From Limnephilus marmoratus (lineage: Eukaryota; Arthropoda; Insecta; Trichoptera; Limnephilidae), in contig OU862915.1 of NCBI GenBank assembly GCA_917880885.1, positions 33,302,676 through 33,366,675 of the forward strand: DNA of 64,000 nucleotides, written 5' to 3'. A program made the position numbers and the translations under genes. This document shows, in pieces, positions 11,346 through 21,528 of this stretch. The notes below the pieces were generated by a model. That model saw only the letters and a program-made list of their open reading frames with translations. It was not told where the DNA came from and searched no databases. The first letter of the stretch is position 1; every line of letters starts with the position of its first letter.

Positions 11346-11791
11346 AGCAAGTTATTTTTTTGAAAATCATCGAAAAAGATAATGTTTTGATTTTCTGGTT
11401 GGCTTTAAATAATTTATTGTATGCCTGAAGTTATGTTGTATCAAAACTAGTCAACTAACTGTGTTAATGTGCACAAAGTTATTGAGTTTCATCAATAGTA
11501 TAATCACAAAATTAATACATGTTTTCTAATAGGGTTTTAATTTTTTTTTTATAATAATTTAGGGTAGGTGATAACTGCAAACCGTAGGAAATCATTTTGG
11601 ATTTACCTTTGTTTTATATTATAATAGATGATTTTGATAGATTATAAATAAATATATTTAAAAATATTAAGGACTTTATTAAATATTACAATTTGTTTAT
11701 ATTATAAGTAATAATACATATATAAATTTTAATTACTTGTAAGAGTATATAATATCTTAATTATTCATGAAGTGAAAATAAAAATAAAAAG
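11346..11791. other. AT-rich intergenic DNA, nothing recognised
   Basis: Very A/T-rich sequence with no open frame or repeat that I could identify. Confidence 0.5.
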
Positions 11792-11976
11792 TACTTAAAT
11801 AATTATTATTTTTATTTTTATTTTAACTTTATGAGTAAAACCTCAAATTGTAATAATTAAATGAAGACAATATAAGCGAAAGTCAGTCGAAAATCTGGGA
11901 ACAGTAAATCAGAAAAAGATATTGACACCTCTGGGACTTGAAAAATATTCATCCTAGACTTGCAGAAAAGTCAATA

Positions 11977-12389
11977 GATGAATAGATGTCGCATATGAAA
12001 ATAAAATGGATAAAGATTTATCCAGACACTATCTAGAGAGCGTTTAGTTCGGGTTTGAATCTTGCAATCATACATAAAGATGGTTGCCAATAATATATGC
12101 GTTAAGAGAATGAAGATAATGCGGGCGGTTCTTAGTCGAAGTATGATACAGTTAAAAATGACCGAATTGGATATAGTACAGTTAAAAATGACCGAATAGA
12201 TGTCGCATATGAAAATAAAATGGATAAAGATTTATCCAGACACTATCTAGAGAGCATTTAGTTCGGGTTTGAATCTTGCAATCATACATAAAGATAGTTG
12301 CCAATAATATATGCGTTAAGAGAATGAAGATAATGTGAGCGGTTCTTAGTCGAAGTATGATACAGTTAAAAATGACCGAATTGGATATC
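11977..12389 (+). repeat. Tandem duplication, two units of about 210 bp
   Basis: The unit runs from AATAGATGTCGCATATGAAA to ATGACCGAATTGGATAT and occurs at about 11979-12184 and 12193-12388 with few differences. A diverged single copy is at 8040-8190. Confidence 0.8.
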
Positions 12390-12461
12390 GGCACCGTGGC
12401 GCAGTGGTTGGCGCGTTTGCCCAGAAAGCAAGAGGTCCTGGGTTCAAGTCCCAGAGGTGTC
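12390..12461 (+). tRNA. tRNA-like sequence inside retroposon
   Basis: 72 bases fold as a class I tRNA: acceptor GGCACCG/AGGTGTC with one G-U pair and an end mismatch, D stem GCGC/GCGC, anticodon stem TTTGC/GCAAG, T stem CTGGG/CCCAG, and a good B box GGTTCAAGTCC. The anticodon position reads AGA (serine codon), but the short variable loop is not that of tRNA-Ser, and base 33 is C instead of the near-universal T. I therefore read it as a tRNA-derived promoter head, not a working tRNA. Confidence 0.6.
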
Positions 12462-12545
12462 AATATCTTTTTTCTGATTTTTCTGTTCCCAGATTTTCGG
12501 CTGACTTTCGCTTATATTGTCTTCATTTAATTACTTAAATAATTA

Positions 12546-13747
12546 CCGACTTCTTTCTGTTTGAAAAATGCTTTCTTACATTAATTCCCCACAGGAGGTC
12601 CTGAGTTTAATAAACATTTTTACGTCATCTAGAATCACCTTTACTTTGATATAATATGATAATGCCTTCTGGCTCTGGCCCGCGATGTGATCGATTCGGA
12701 CACCCCTGGTTGATAGTAGGCATATATAAGTACCTTGCAATGTTACGTCATTTATCCACTATACTATTATTTAACTGAGGAATGCCAGGTAAAGAGAGCC
12801 GGCGGGTAAAGCGAGAAATAAAATTTAAATTGTTCTTTTGTTGATTGTTCAGAAATAGAAACATTCTTGTCTGTCTACAATAATTTAGTTTTACGGGTAA
12901 ATGTTTTTTTATAGTCCTTGTGATAACGATTTCCAGCGTAGGTAAAATTTTTGTTTTATGGATTATTAAATTATATCTAAATAATATTTTTTTTATTGTT
13001 GTTTTTATTTTTGCTATGGCAATCCCGATCAGTTACAGAACTCATTTTAGGACAGGAGGAACATACAATTCAAGGGTGGGAGGAAAAGGTTACAATTTTA
13101 CATAGGAATTTAGATATATACGCAATATGGACATGTTGAAATGAAATGATGATATTTCTCATTGTTCTTTTTTGTTATTTTTTGTTGTGATACATAAAAT
13201 AATTGTATGTTAACTATTATGTAATAATATTATTTTTCTTACTTTTGTACTCTATTATATGTTTATTTATAAAAGGCAGTATAGCCGTTTATGTATTTAA
13301 AATAAAATAAAAAATATATAACGATATAGACGAAAAATAAAAGACAAATTAAGTAGAACAAACAACGATAGAAAACAATTAAAGAAAAAGGAACAAGGTT
13401 TACAAACATGGATGATAACAAATATGGATGATAATAACTAAATATACAAGAAAAGAAGAGAAAAGAAACAAGACAATTGAACTTGACAAGAAAATTACAT
13501 AGTTTCATCCTTAAACTAATTAAAAAATATTCTTTTAAAGCTTGAACTTGACAAGAAAATTACATAGTTTCATCCTTAAACTAATTAAAAAATATTCTTT
13601 TAAAGCATTACTCTGATTTTTTTTAATTCTACTGGATTTATCTGGATATCTGGAAGCGAATTATATAGTGAACTGGTATTATATGTATAATATATAGTTT
13701 AGAGATTTTATCCCATATTTTGTAGTGTGTGTTTGAGGTACGCGGAT
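12546..13747. other. AT-rich intergenic DNA with a 64-bp direct repeat
   Basis: No credible gene. A 64-bp unit (TTGAACTTGACAAG...TATTCTTTTAAAG) is repeated back to back at about 13477-13540 and 13541-13605. The rest is A/T-rich. Confidence 0.6.
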
Positions 13748-14051
13748 TTAATTGCTTTTTCGAGTATTTTGAGTGTGGATGTCTAGATTGTATAGTGGCT
13801 TGATGTTAGTGAGTTGATTGTTGATTAATTTGTAGGATGGTGCTAGTGCTTTCATGTTTAGGAAGGACTGTGATTGGAAGAATACCGGAAACTGAATAGA
13901 TGTCTCTGACATGGGTGTCCCATGGAAGTTCAAAAACATTTCTGAGAGCCCGATTTTGAACCACCTGCAGATCAGCTATCAATTTCTTTGAGGCAAATCT
14001 CCAGATACAGCAGAGATAGGAAAGGTTTGAGTGTACCATGGCATAGTACAC
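13748..14051 (-). mobile_element. LINE reverse transcriptase C-terminal fragment
   Basis: The minus strand encodes YYAMVHSNLSYLCCIW...LQVVQNRALRNVFELPW.TH.RDIY...ILPI, a block typical of the region after the reverse transcriptase in Jockey-type LINEs. A frame change near 13810-13850 carries the match into a second frame. Dead fragment. Confidence 0.8.
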
Positions 14052-14461
14052 TGATGTTGGTTAGAATGGGTAGTAATCCTTGGAGTCTATACAGTTGATT
14101 ATTTACAGTTAGTTATTTTGATAGATTTCTTTTACATTTTTGAGATCATGGTTTTTTTCTGTTTCTCATTTGTGGTTTTTTCGATAATTTTTTACAGCTT
14201 GGTTGCAAACAAATTTGTTCATTTTTTATTAAAAAAAAATAAAAATTTCGGTTTTCTGTAACTCCGGTTCAATAATGTGCAGAACTCGGAATTGTTTTGA
14301 ATTTAAGTACAATTTTCAAAATTTTTACTGTTTTAACAGAAAATAATTTCAACTGTCTTTTTAAAAACGGAATTATAACCTACCATGATTTTCACGGGTC
14401 TGCGCTAGTACTACACTAATTGAACATTAGTTAATACATTATACATTTATTTATTTTTCAG
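14052..14461. other. Upstream region of the hydrolase gene, 5' UTR intron end
   Basis: A polypyrimidine run and TTTCAG (14455-14461) directly abut the ATG of the hydrolase gene. The first coding exon therefore begins at a splice acceptor, and a non-coding 5' exon lies upstream, not located. The promoter is not identified. Confidence 0.6.
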
Positions 14462-14653
14462 ATGGGGTGTTGCAGGAAGACCTTAATTGTGGGCGTGGCG
14501 CTGGTAGCGGCGCTAGTGGGCTACGTGATCCACGGCTTGTACAAAGTCCCACCAGTTCCACAGCTCGACCAAAACCAATGGTGGGGTCCAGGAAAGCCAC
14601 CAAAAACGCAAGACACAACCATCAGACCATTTAAAGTTGCATTCGACCCAGAG
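14462..14653 (+). CDS. Jheh: Jheh coding exon 1
   Basis: 64 codons from ATG to CCAGAG|GTATCT. Carries the membrane anchor and WWGPGKP. Phase 0 at its end. The start is fixed by the acceptor immediately before the ATG. Confidence 0.85.
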
Positions 14654-15653
14654 GTATCTAAATTGTTGACCTAATTATTTTTAAGTTTTGATTTTTGTTC
14701 GATGCTTGGGCAAAAATATGAAAAGTTTGTCAACAGTTTTTTCAACGCTTTCTTTGTCTTTTAAAATAAAAATATATTAAATGTTAATATCACAAATGAA
14801 ATCAAATTAATTATAATTTCCACAAAATTACTACTTATCGCTTTTCATGAATGGTCCTTAGACTACAATTTTTTTTTAAGACATGACAACTATGTATCCT
14901 TTCGAAGTCGTTGGTTTTTTTCTGTGATTTAAACATAAAGCTGTATAATATTTATCTATTTTCTCTGTGTTTATTTTTTGGTTCTATCTTTTTATTATAC
15001 TGTATGAACTATTTTATTTTATCCATAGACATCCAAATTTAATAGACGAGAAAATAGAAATGAGTGGTAAAACCAAACTATGGGGGGCGAAGAGGGGAAA
15101 GATGACTGTGATTCGTTAAAAAATCAATCTGACAGTATATAGGCATCTCGCATTATAATATCACCATTTGGTTATAAAAAGCAAAATCTGCTTTTGAATG
15201 AATAGACCTTTTTACATGGGAGCGCCAATTGCTCGCCACGTTATTAACATACTTGCGAAGTCCAAATGCGGCAAGGTAAAGTTCACCGATTTTCACAGAG
15301 GAATATTTTGTTGCCGTATTTAGTTAAGACACTTCTACAAATGTTTCATAATTTACTTACCCCTATACCCAGCGACGAGCTCACGGAGAACCGCCCACAT
15401 GTCCACACATTTTAGGGTATAGCATGTATAGCAAAAGCTCTCATTTTTGGCGTGTTATTTTGTAAAATGTACGATGTGAGCTCGGCGCTGGTCAGGACAA
15501 GAATGATGACGTCACATTTTTTAGATTCAAGCGAGGTTCTCGTAAGCCCAGCCGGCTCCATGGAACCGGTATGGGGAGGGGGAAATAATACGCTTTTATC
15601 ACTTAGGGCGGGTCCAGATATATTCATATGTCCATGATTTTATCCTTTTTTAG
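14654..15653. other. Jheh intron 1
   Basis: GT...TTTTTTAG intron of 1000 bp. I see no recognisable element in it. A moderately GC-rich patch at 15220-15640 is unidentified. Confidence 0.6.
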
Positions 15654-16046
15654 AGAATAGCTGGTCTGAAGAATCGTCTTTCCGAAAGCGAATGGTACAC
15701 AGAACCTTTGGAAGGCATTGGTTTCGAATACGGCTTTAACGGAAAGCATCTCAAAGAAGTGGTAGCTTTTTGGAATAACCAATACGACTTCTCTGAAAGA
15801 GAAAACTACTTCAACGAGTTTCCACAGTTCAAGACCAACATTCAGGGCTTAGATATCCACTTTGTCCACTTGGAGCAGAAGCCTATCAAAGGTGTTAGGA
15901 TCATTCCCTTGCTGCTATTACACGGATGGCCTGGTAGTTATTTGGAGTTCCACAAAATGATTCCTTTATTGACCACACCAAGCAAGGATAGAGATTTCGT
16001 TTTTAACATAATTGTACCCAGTCTTCCAGGATACGGTTATTCGCAG
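15654..16046 (+). CDS. Jheh: Jheh coding exon 2
   Basis: 131 codons, phase 0 both sides. Contains the EGIGFEYGFN block, LLLHGWPGSYLEF (oxyanion hole) and PSLPGYGYS. Confidence 0.9.
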
Positions 16047-16376
16047 GTGTGTTTTGCTTACATATTCACATTTTCAAAAAAAGGTTCCGATCCCAAAATA
16101 CTTGACTAAAATAGGCATATTTCGCACCAAACTAGTGTCACGTCAAGTAATGCACATGCACAGTCAAAGCATAAATTAAAAGCCATGCATGTTCTGAAAT
16201 TATCGGTAAATTTGTGAGTGGCCTCATACTCCTTGCACTGGTTGCGATTTGTTACAAAATTCCCCGGTAAAAAAAAATTCACGTAAGGCGTACTTTATTT
16301 TATTGGCTTATAGCTCAAACCAAAATTTCTAAATATTCAAGGACTAAATTATACCTAATCATATGACTTATTTTAG

Positions 16377-16728
16377 GCGGCTGCAAAGCCTGGCTTAGCA
16401 ACCACACAAATGGCAGTAATCATGCGTAATCTGATGATTCGTCTTGGCTATAAGTCGAAGTTCATGATTCAAGGAGGGGACTGGGGAAGCCTCATCACCA
16501 AGGCTATGGCAATATTATATCCTCAAAATATCTTTGGGTACCACACCAACATGCCTGCAGCAAGCAGCGGCTTGGGATGTGCCAAACTCTTCCTGGCTAG
16601 CCTTTACCCGTCTTTGTTTATTGATGAAGAGCATATTTCCAAGGTTTATCCACTGTCAAAAACGTTTATGAAATATATACGAGAAGGTGGTTATATGCAT
16701 ATACAAGCCACTAAACCTGACACAGTTG
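16377..16728 (+). CDS. Jheh: Jheh coding exon 3
   Basis: 352 bp after TTTTAG, ending CACAGTTG|GTAAG in phase 1. Contains GGDWGS (catalytic Asp) and YMHIQATKPDTV. Confidence 0.9.
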
Positions 16729-16904
16729 GTAAGTTGTTGCGTATTTTAGAAAGAAATTTTATTTTAATGAATATAACATCAACCATATTCTTAATTTGTA
16801 ACATTCTTGTTACTGCAGCTTCAGAAAATAGTTTTGAACATCACATTTTTGAAAATTTATTAGACTTTGTGGTTGCTGATGGAGAGGGGGTCTAACTCAT
16901 TCGT

Positions 16905-17200
16905 TCTCAATCGGTAAAATGCAAATAACGTACGAAAATCAGGAACGCGTTTGGCCACTCAACTAATGTACACTGGTGCCGAAGAGATCAATGAACCTAG
17001 CTCTTTGGAGAACCTGCCATTGAAATCCTGGTAGAACATCCAACTCCTTCAATGTCTATCTTCCAAAGATTTAACTGCCTGTGTCCGTTGAGACGGGGGA
17101 ATCTATCAAACGTATTGTCCAGTTTACCGCAAGTCAAAAGTTTCACGGGCTCTAGACTAAAGTAATGTTGGGCGCATTTAATGATCAGTGTGGTCTAATA
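16905..17200. repeat. Decayed LINE relic in Jheh intron 3
   Basis: GGTGCCGAAGAGATCAATGA and the following bases resemble the LINE segment at 10345-10420 (GGTGCCGAAGGGATCAATGA). Too decayed to translate. Confidence 0.55.
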
Positions 17201-17271
17201 AAGTATTTTCAAGTATGATTACTAGTTACCCTCAGCTTTCTTGATCTAACTGCTGTTATTGTCTTTTCCAG

Positions 17272-17506
17272 GTGTCGCTTTGAAAGACTCTCCAGTCGGA
17301 CTCGCGGCTTATATTCTAGAAAAGTTTTCCACTTGGACCAACCCCGAATGGATGAGCATGCCAGACGGAGGTCTTACCAAGAAGTACACCCTGACAGAAC
17401 TGCTGGACAACATCGTGGTTTACTGGGACAGTCGTTGCATCACGACTTTTGTTCGTCTGTACTCTGAAGTAATGAATTTAACCAACAAAGCATTGGGAAT
17501 CGATAA
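17272..17506 (+). CDS. Jheh: Jheh coding exon 4
   Basis: 235 bp, from TTTTCCAG to GATAA|GTAAGT, phase 1 to phase 2. Encodes GVALKDSPVGLAAYILEKFS and WTNPEW, a family-typical block. Confidence 0.9.
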
Positions 17507-17639
17507 GTAAGTTAATTAATTCATTGCATCAATCGATAAATTTAAAATAACAATATATTAGCCCTCTAATACCTGATTTCAAACTAAAAATAAAAAAAAA
17601 CCTAAGAGTAATTAAAAACTATGAAAAACTCAACGTAAA

Positions 17640-18560
17640 TAGGTAAACGAGACTAAACACACACACATTAAACACACGCCGTATGAACTGGAAAAACGTA
17701 ATTATTATAAAAACATATATAAACATCTGCGCGAAAATTATAAGAGTAGCTAAGGAGACATTTTACAACAAAAACTACAGACAAAACCCAAAAGAGATAT
17801 GGAAATATTAAAAATAGTTACATACAGCCAAAAATTCAAATGGGAAAATAATTCGGAACAACTAAATACTATTTATATTCTTTTTTAACTTAATGTGTAA
17901 AACCTCAAATTGCAATATTTAATTAATGAAATCAATATTAGTGACACTCAAAATACCCGCCCGGCAGGGCTAAGGTCCTGGGTTCGATTCCCAGATGAGA
18001 CCGTATCTTTTTCTGATTTTTCTGTTTCAGATTTTCTATTAAGTGTCGCTAATATTGTCTTCATTAATTAAAAAACTAAATACTAACTAAAAAATATATG
18101 CTTATACAAATTCAGAAATAATAGCAAACTATGTGAATAACTTTTTGGAAGTATAGGAAAAGTCTTAGCGAACCGTAAAACATATAACACAAACAAATAG
18201 ATCAAACATCAAAATACAAACGACACAATGAAAACTTGGATACAATAAAAATAATTGTAGAAGGGAAAATTGACAAAATAATTAATCCATAAAAAAACAA
18301 CTTCGCACCGGGATTAAATGAACTGAAAACAGATTACATTAAGAAAATAAAAACATGAAATATTAAAACCTATAACACACTTAAATCAACCTTAGAATAG
18401 CACAAACTGCTTTCGTAGTACCCTTAAAAGGACTGGTGATCCCTATTATTTATAAAGCAGGAGACAAAATAAAAATAACTAAATACGTACCAATCTATCA
18501 AAGATTGTCTAACTTCTGTGAAAACAAGAATTTGTGAAGATATATGTAAAATCTTTGCTC
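17640..18560 (+). mobile_element. Decayed LINE reverse transcriptase relic
   Basis: Plus-strand frames, broken several times, read NWKNVII...AK...FYNKNY...PKEIWK, then further on PGLNELKTDYIKKIK and LVIPIIYKAGDKIKITKYVPIYQ. The last is recognisable as the VIPI.K.GD...YRPIS start of a Jockey-type reverse transcriptase. The relic is interrupted by the tRNA-like retroposon at 17872-18073. Confidence 0.65.
17872..18073 (+). mobile_element. Short tRNA-like retroposon with inverted arms
   Basis: A 12-bp duplication AACTAAATACTA (17860-17871 and 18074-18085) flanks it inside the LINE relic. A B-box-bearing tRNA-like core (GGTCCTGGGTTCGATTCCCA, about 17970-17990) is flanked by inverted arms (CAATATTAGTGACACT and AGTGTCGCTAATATTG). 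It shares its left flank (AAAACCTCAAATTG) and tail with the larger copy at 11806-12531. Confidence 0.75.
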
Positions 18561-19106
18561 TTTACAACCGTATCTTGTTATAATTATGATCGCTGTACCA
18601 AAATTATAGTGAATTTCAATCTCGTAATTTTCAGAAATTAGTCATTTTATTCTGAAAATAAATTCTTGCGTAAGACATTAACCGCATCTCCCCTAAGCGT
18701 CAACTAGAGTCAAGGTCAAATGCCACTGTGTTCAAGGTAATAAAGTACTTACTAGCCATCTCTGTATTTTAACTTCCCGAGTGTAATCCACGCATGTAGT
18801 ATATGTATACATTTGTATTTATTTAGTTTTTTATTAATTCATTGCATTGTAAATTACATAATTTGAGTAATTTTCGACCACCATGGCCACGAGTGCCCGT
18901 GCCCATGTTGTGGTGGTCGATTTATGATTGCGAATTCGCCAAATATCATAAACGCAATAATGCAATGCCCGGTAATAGAAGTTTGTTAGCACTACTAATG
19001 GGGAACGGCTGCGCGATCTTTTTTATACAAAACTTTGGATTAAAGGCCAAATTCTTGCTACTTTATTTATATTTGTGTTTTAAATTATAAAATATGTACG
19101 TCTAAG
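18561..19106. other. Jheh intron 4 sequence, no recognised element
   Basis: A short inverted pair CGACCACCA/TGTGGTGGTCG at about 18878-18922 is the only structure noticed. Confidence 0.4.
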
Positions 19107-19239
19107 CAGTGGCGTGGCTAGCATGGGTGGCACCCGGGGGGGATAACGTGGTGTCACCCCCCCCCCTTAAAATTGACAAATGTGCTCTCGAGGGGTGACA
19201 CTCGGTCTGGTGCCACCCCCCCCCCCCCCCACGCCACTA
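19107..19239. mobile_element. Short hAT-like MITE
   Basis: Ends are inverted (CAGTGGCGTGG and CCACGCCACTA), with G- and C-runs inside. CAGTGGCG-type ends are typical of hAT-derived MITEs. No convincing 8-bp target duplication is visible, so the family call is tentative. Confidence 0.55.
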
Positions 19240-19379
19240 CGAAGGAGAAATCTATTGTTCACGATTTCAATTTGGTCGAGTACGAGTATTTTGGCTTCAA
19301 ATCCAAATTTAAGTTTTGTATAAAAATGCCCGCGTAGCCGTTCCTCTGATCTGAAGATACTGTACTGTAATGACTTTAG

Positions 19380-19845
19380 CCGTGTTTGGTGACTAGATCT
19401 GATTAGCCAGGTAAATTTTCCATATCTCCTTCCCCTCACCACTACCTTCAGCCTCACAACATACCAAAATTGGGGATGCTAAACTCACTGGCTCTAGACG
19501 GGAGCAGTTGGGACTCTTGTGCAGTATTCATATAAAAAAAGAAAAAATATTAGTCAATCTCGTTGGGAGCAGTTGTGTTGTGTTCGGATTTATTTGATTT
19601 TTTGTATTTTTACGCTGGTAGGTATATTGTGTATACAGGTATTAGACTTATTACCTGAAAAGAGTTTAGCCGTGTTTGTTGACTATGTCTGAAAACCCAG
19701 GTACATTTTCCAAATCTTCTTCCCCTCTCCACTAGCTTCAGCCTCACAACATACTAACATTGGGGATGCCATGGTCTCACTTGCTCCAGAAGGTTGGGAG
19801 CAGTTGGGACTCTTATGTGGTATTCAGATAAAAAAAGGTTATATT
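19380..19845 (+). repeat. Two Rep-B copies in direct order
   Basis: Units at about 19380-19560 and 19670-19845 both contain TTCCCCTC(A/T)CCACTA(C/G)CTTCAGCCTCACAACATAC, TTGGGGATGC and GGGAGCAGTTGGGACTCTT. Other copies lie at 8.2, 31.0, 42.9 (reverse) and 59.0 kb (reverse). Confidence 0.75.
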
Positions 19846-19911
19846 TTATACAAGTAGCGATTTTTTGCTAAGCTAAACTCTAAACTAAACGATTCCTTTT
19901 CTTCCTTCCAG

Positions 19912-20041
19912 TATTCCAGTGACTGTCCCAACCGCCATAGCCAGATCCAACAATGAGTTGATGTTCACAACAAAATGGCAGATCAAGGATATGTTCCTGA
20001 ACGTTGTTCAAATATCAAACTTCAATGGAGGTCATGACTAA
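19912..20041 (+). CDS. Jheh: Jheh coding exon 5, truncated
   Basis: Acceptor TTCCTTCCAG, phase 2 entry, encodes IPVTVPTAIARSNNELMFTTKW and ends NFNGGHD-stop. The GGH histidine is present; the usual FAALEEP continuation is absent. Confidence 0.8.
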
Positions 20042-20265
20042 CCATCGATACAAATCCCCGTGAATTCCCAAAGCTAGTAATTTGTATAAAAGAAGACTGT
20101 GATCAATTTTATCAAACGCTTTCGAGAAGTCTGTATAGATTACGTCAACTTGGATTTGATCATCCATTGATTTCGTAATATTTTCAATGAATATGGCAAG
20201 ATTAGAGACAACCGATTTTCTTTCATAAAGCCATTTATTTATTGGATAACCAACACCTCTGCCAT
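20037..20265 (-). mobile_element. LINE reverse transcriptase fragment at the Jheh break
   Basis: The minus strand encodes ERKSVVSNLAIFIENI and VIYTDFSKAFDKIDHSLLLYKL, the reverse transcriptase fingers/palm of a Jockey-like LINE. Homology runs up to about 20040, where hydrolase coding homology ends. The other side abuts the Rep-A-associated TTATTGGATAACCAACACCTC. Confidence 0.8.
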
Positions 20266-20369
20266 AGGTCACCCATAAAAGTTTTAATGAGATAATTGTG
20301 TGATTTTATTTACCCTCATTGCTTTTAATCGCATGATCCAAAACTTTCTTATGCCAAACCAAAGGGTCT

Positions 20370-20740
20370 ATGTCATCTTTGGCCTATGTCATCATTGTGT
20401 GGAGAGTTATTTTAGGGAAAAGAAAAAGCGGAAGTTCTGGGAAGGAAAAACCTATGAGGGGTGGTAGACATCTGGGGTCAGTCGGTCAGTGTATCCAGGA
20501 GTGACGGACGTTTGAATATATCCCTCCTGTATATATAACTGTGGTGCAAGGCAATATTCAGAGAGAGTCCTGCTGCAAAGGTTAAAAGATATCTCTCAAC
20601 CAGTCTCTACCGATCCGGCCTGCCTGCGATCCACTGATTCAACGTAGCGAACCACTTGGGGTGACGTTTGGCAAAGGTGATTGTTATCCATTAAATGGTT
20701 CCCGGGGCGGTGGTACCCATACTCCCCTACCAAATTATCT
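20370..20740 (+). repeat. Rep-A copy
   Basis: Shares GAAGTTCTGGGAAGGAAAA, CAGGAGTGACGGA, the CGATCCGGCCTGCC end and GGTTCCCGGGGCGGTGGTACCC with other copies. Confidence 0.75.
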
Positions 20741-21411
20741 AAATGTATTTTATTTTTTCTTTTAGTATTTGTTATTATTGCATTTGTTTTCACTACACTT
20801 TTTCTTATTTAACGAGCACTGCTTTCCAAGTATAAAATATTGCACAAAATTGTATTCTGCAACCTAATGAAAGAAAATAAGTTACAGGTACTCTAGTAAA
20901 TGCATACGAACAATTTTGTGCAAATACAAACTGTTTTTCAGTCGAATGAACCAATGAACCATAAATATACCAAACCACCCACCAATGAACCGTAACCGTC
21001 GATGAGATCACGGCGGGGCTCGATATACGGAGTCAAAACAATGGTTGTGTTAGCTTAGAAAAACTTTTGTAAATTGTCTATTCCCCACAGCTGTCAAATG
21101 TCAAAACACGCAATAGACAATACCGAACGCTTTTCCAATTTTAATATCATATTCAAAGAAAGGCAGTGAATCACGATTTTTAAAAGTATTTACTTTTTCT
21201 AACTCGACTAGCAATTGAAATACCCCTTATTCATCAGCGCTAATTACGAATATAGCTTCTTTATTCAACTGCCTGCGTTAATTTATAAATTATCCACGTT
21301 TTGCTAGACATGTGCAAAAGTTGTGTAGGTGTGTAGCAACGAGCTTGTTAGAAAACAAAACTTTGAGCAAATTGACCAAAATCTATAATTTGAAAGAGAT
21401 TTTTTGTGAAA
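20741..21411. other. Spacer between Jheh and ARMC6, ARMC6 5' flank
   Basis: No missing Jheh exon (family FAALEEP-like coding) is visible in either strand here. The ARMC6 start context is TGAAAATGG. No TATA box was confidently placed. Confidence 0.5.
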
Positions 21412-21528
21412 ATGGTTCGCGTTATAACCCAGCAGACGTACGATGATGTCGTCCAGGAGAATATTGATGATTTTGATATGGCCCCAGAAGAGGCTATTGA
21501 AGATGCCATGAAACAATTTCAGGCTCAG
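21412..21528 (+). CDS. ARMC6: ARMC6 exon 1
   Basis: 39 codons, MVRVITQQTYDD to FQAQ|GTAAAC, phase 0. An exon start at the first Met is supported by homology right from the N-terminus. Confidence 0.9.

Larger units (their letters stand above)
11806..12531. mobile_element. Retroposon with tRNA-like unit and long inverted arms
   Basis: Flanked by a perfect 14-bp duplication TACTTAAATAATTA (11792-11805 and 12532-12545), so it moved as a unit, probably by LINE machinery. The left arm (about 11858-11941) is the reverse complement of the right arm (about 12445-12530). Both include the 3' half of a tRNA-like sequence. The centre holds an approximately 210-bp tandem duplication, and the right side a complete tRNA-like cloverleaf. 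A smaller relative lies at 17872-18073. Confidence 0.75.
14462..20041 (+). pseudogene. Jheh: Juvenile hormone epoxide hydrolase, 3'-truncated
   Basis: Five coding exons (14462-14653, 15654-16046, 16377-16728, 17272-17506, 19912-20041) join in phase to 433 residues. The enzyme family hydrates the epoxide of juvenile hormone to the diol in the microsomal membrane. Visible hallmarks: an N-terminal membrane anchor (about residues 5-25), the WWGPGKP motif after it, the oxyanion-hole HGWPG near residue 154, the nucleophile elbow GGDWG with catalytic Asp near 230, the GGYMHIQATKPDTVG motif, an NELMF acidic residue, and the terminal GGH histidine. The family continues with roughly 25 more residues after GGH. 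Here the frame reads one more residue and stops, exactly where a minus-strand LINE fragment begins. Introns are GT-AG. It is either a truncated paralogue or a gene whose last exon was displaced. No replacement exon was found before ARMC6. Confidence 0.85.

Noticed and set aside
12390..12461. Functional tRNA-Ser gene
   Set aside because: The AGA anticodon conflicts with the short variable loop, base 33 is C, and the unit sits within a retroposon with inverted arms.
16729..16895. Extension of Jheh exon 3 through its open frame
   Set aside because: The GTAAG donor at 16729 and the in-phase match of exon 4 show that this is intron. The extension has no family similarity.
20741..21411. Remaining C-terminal exon of the epoxide hydrolase
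   Set aside because: I scanned both strands for the residues that normally follow GGH and found no match before ARMC6 begins.
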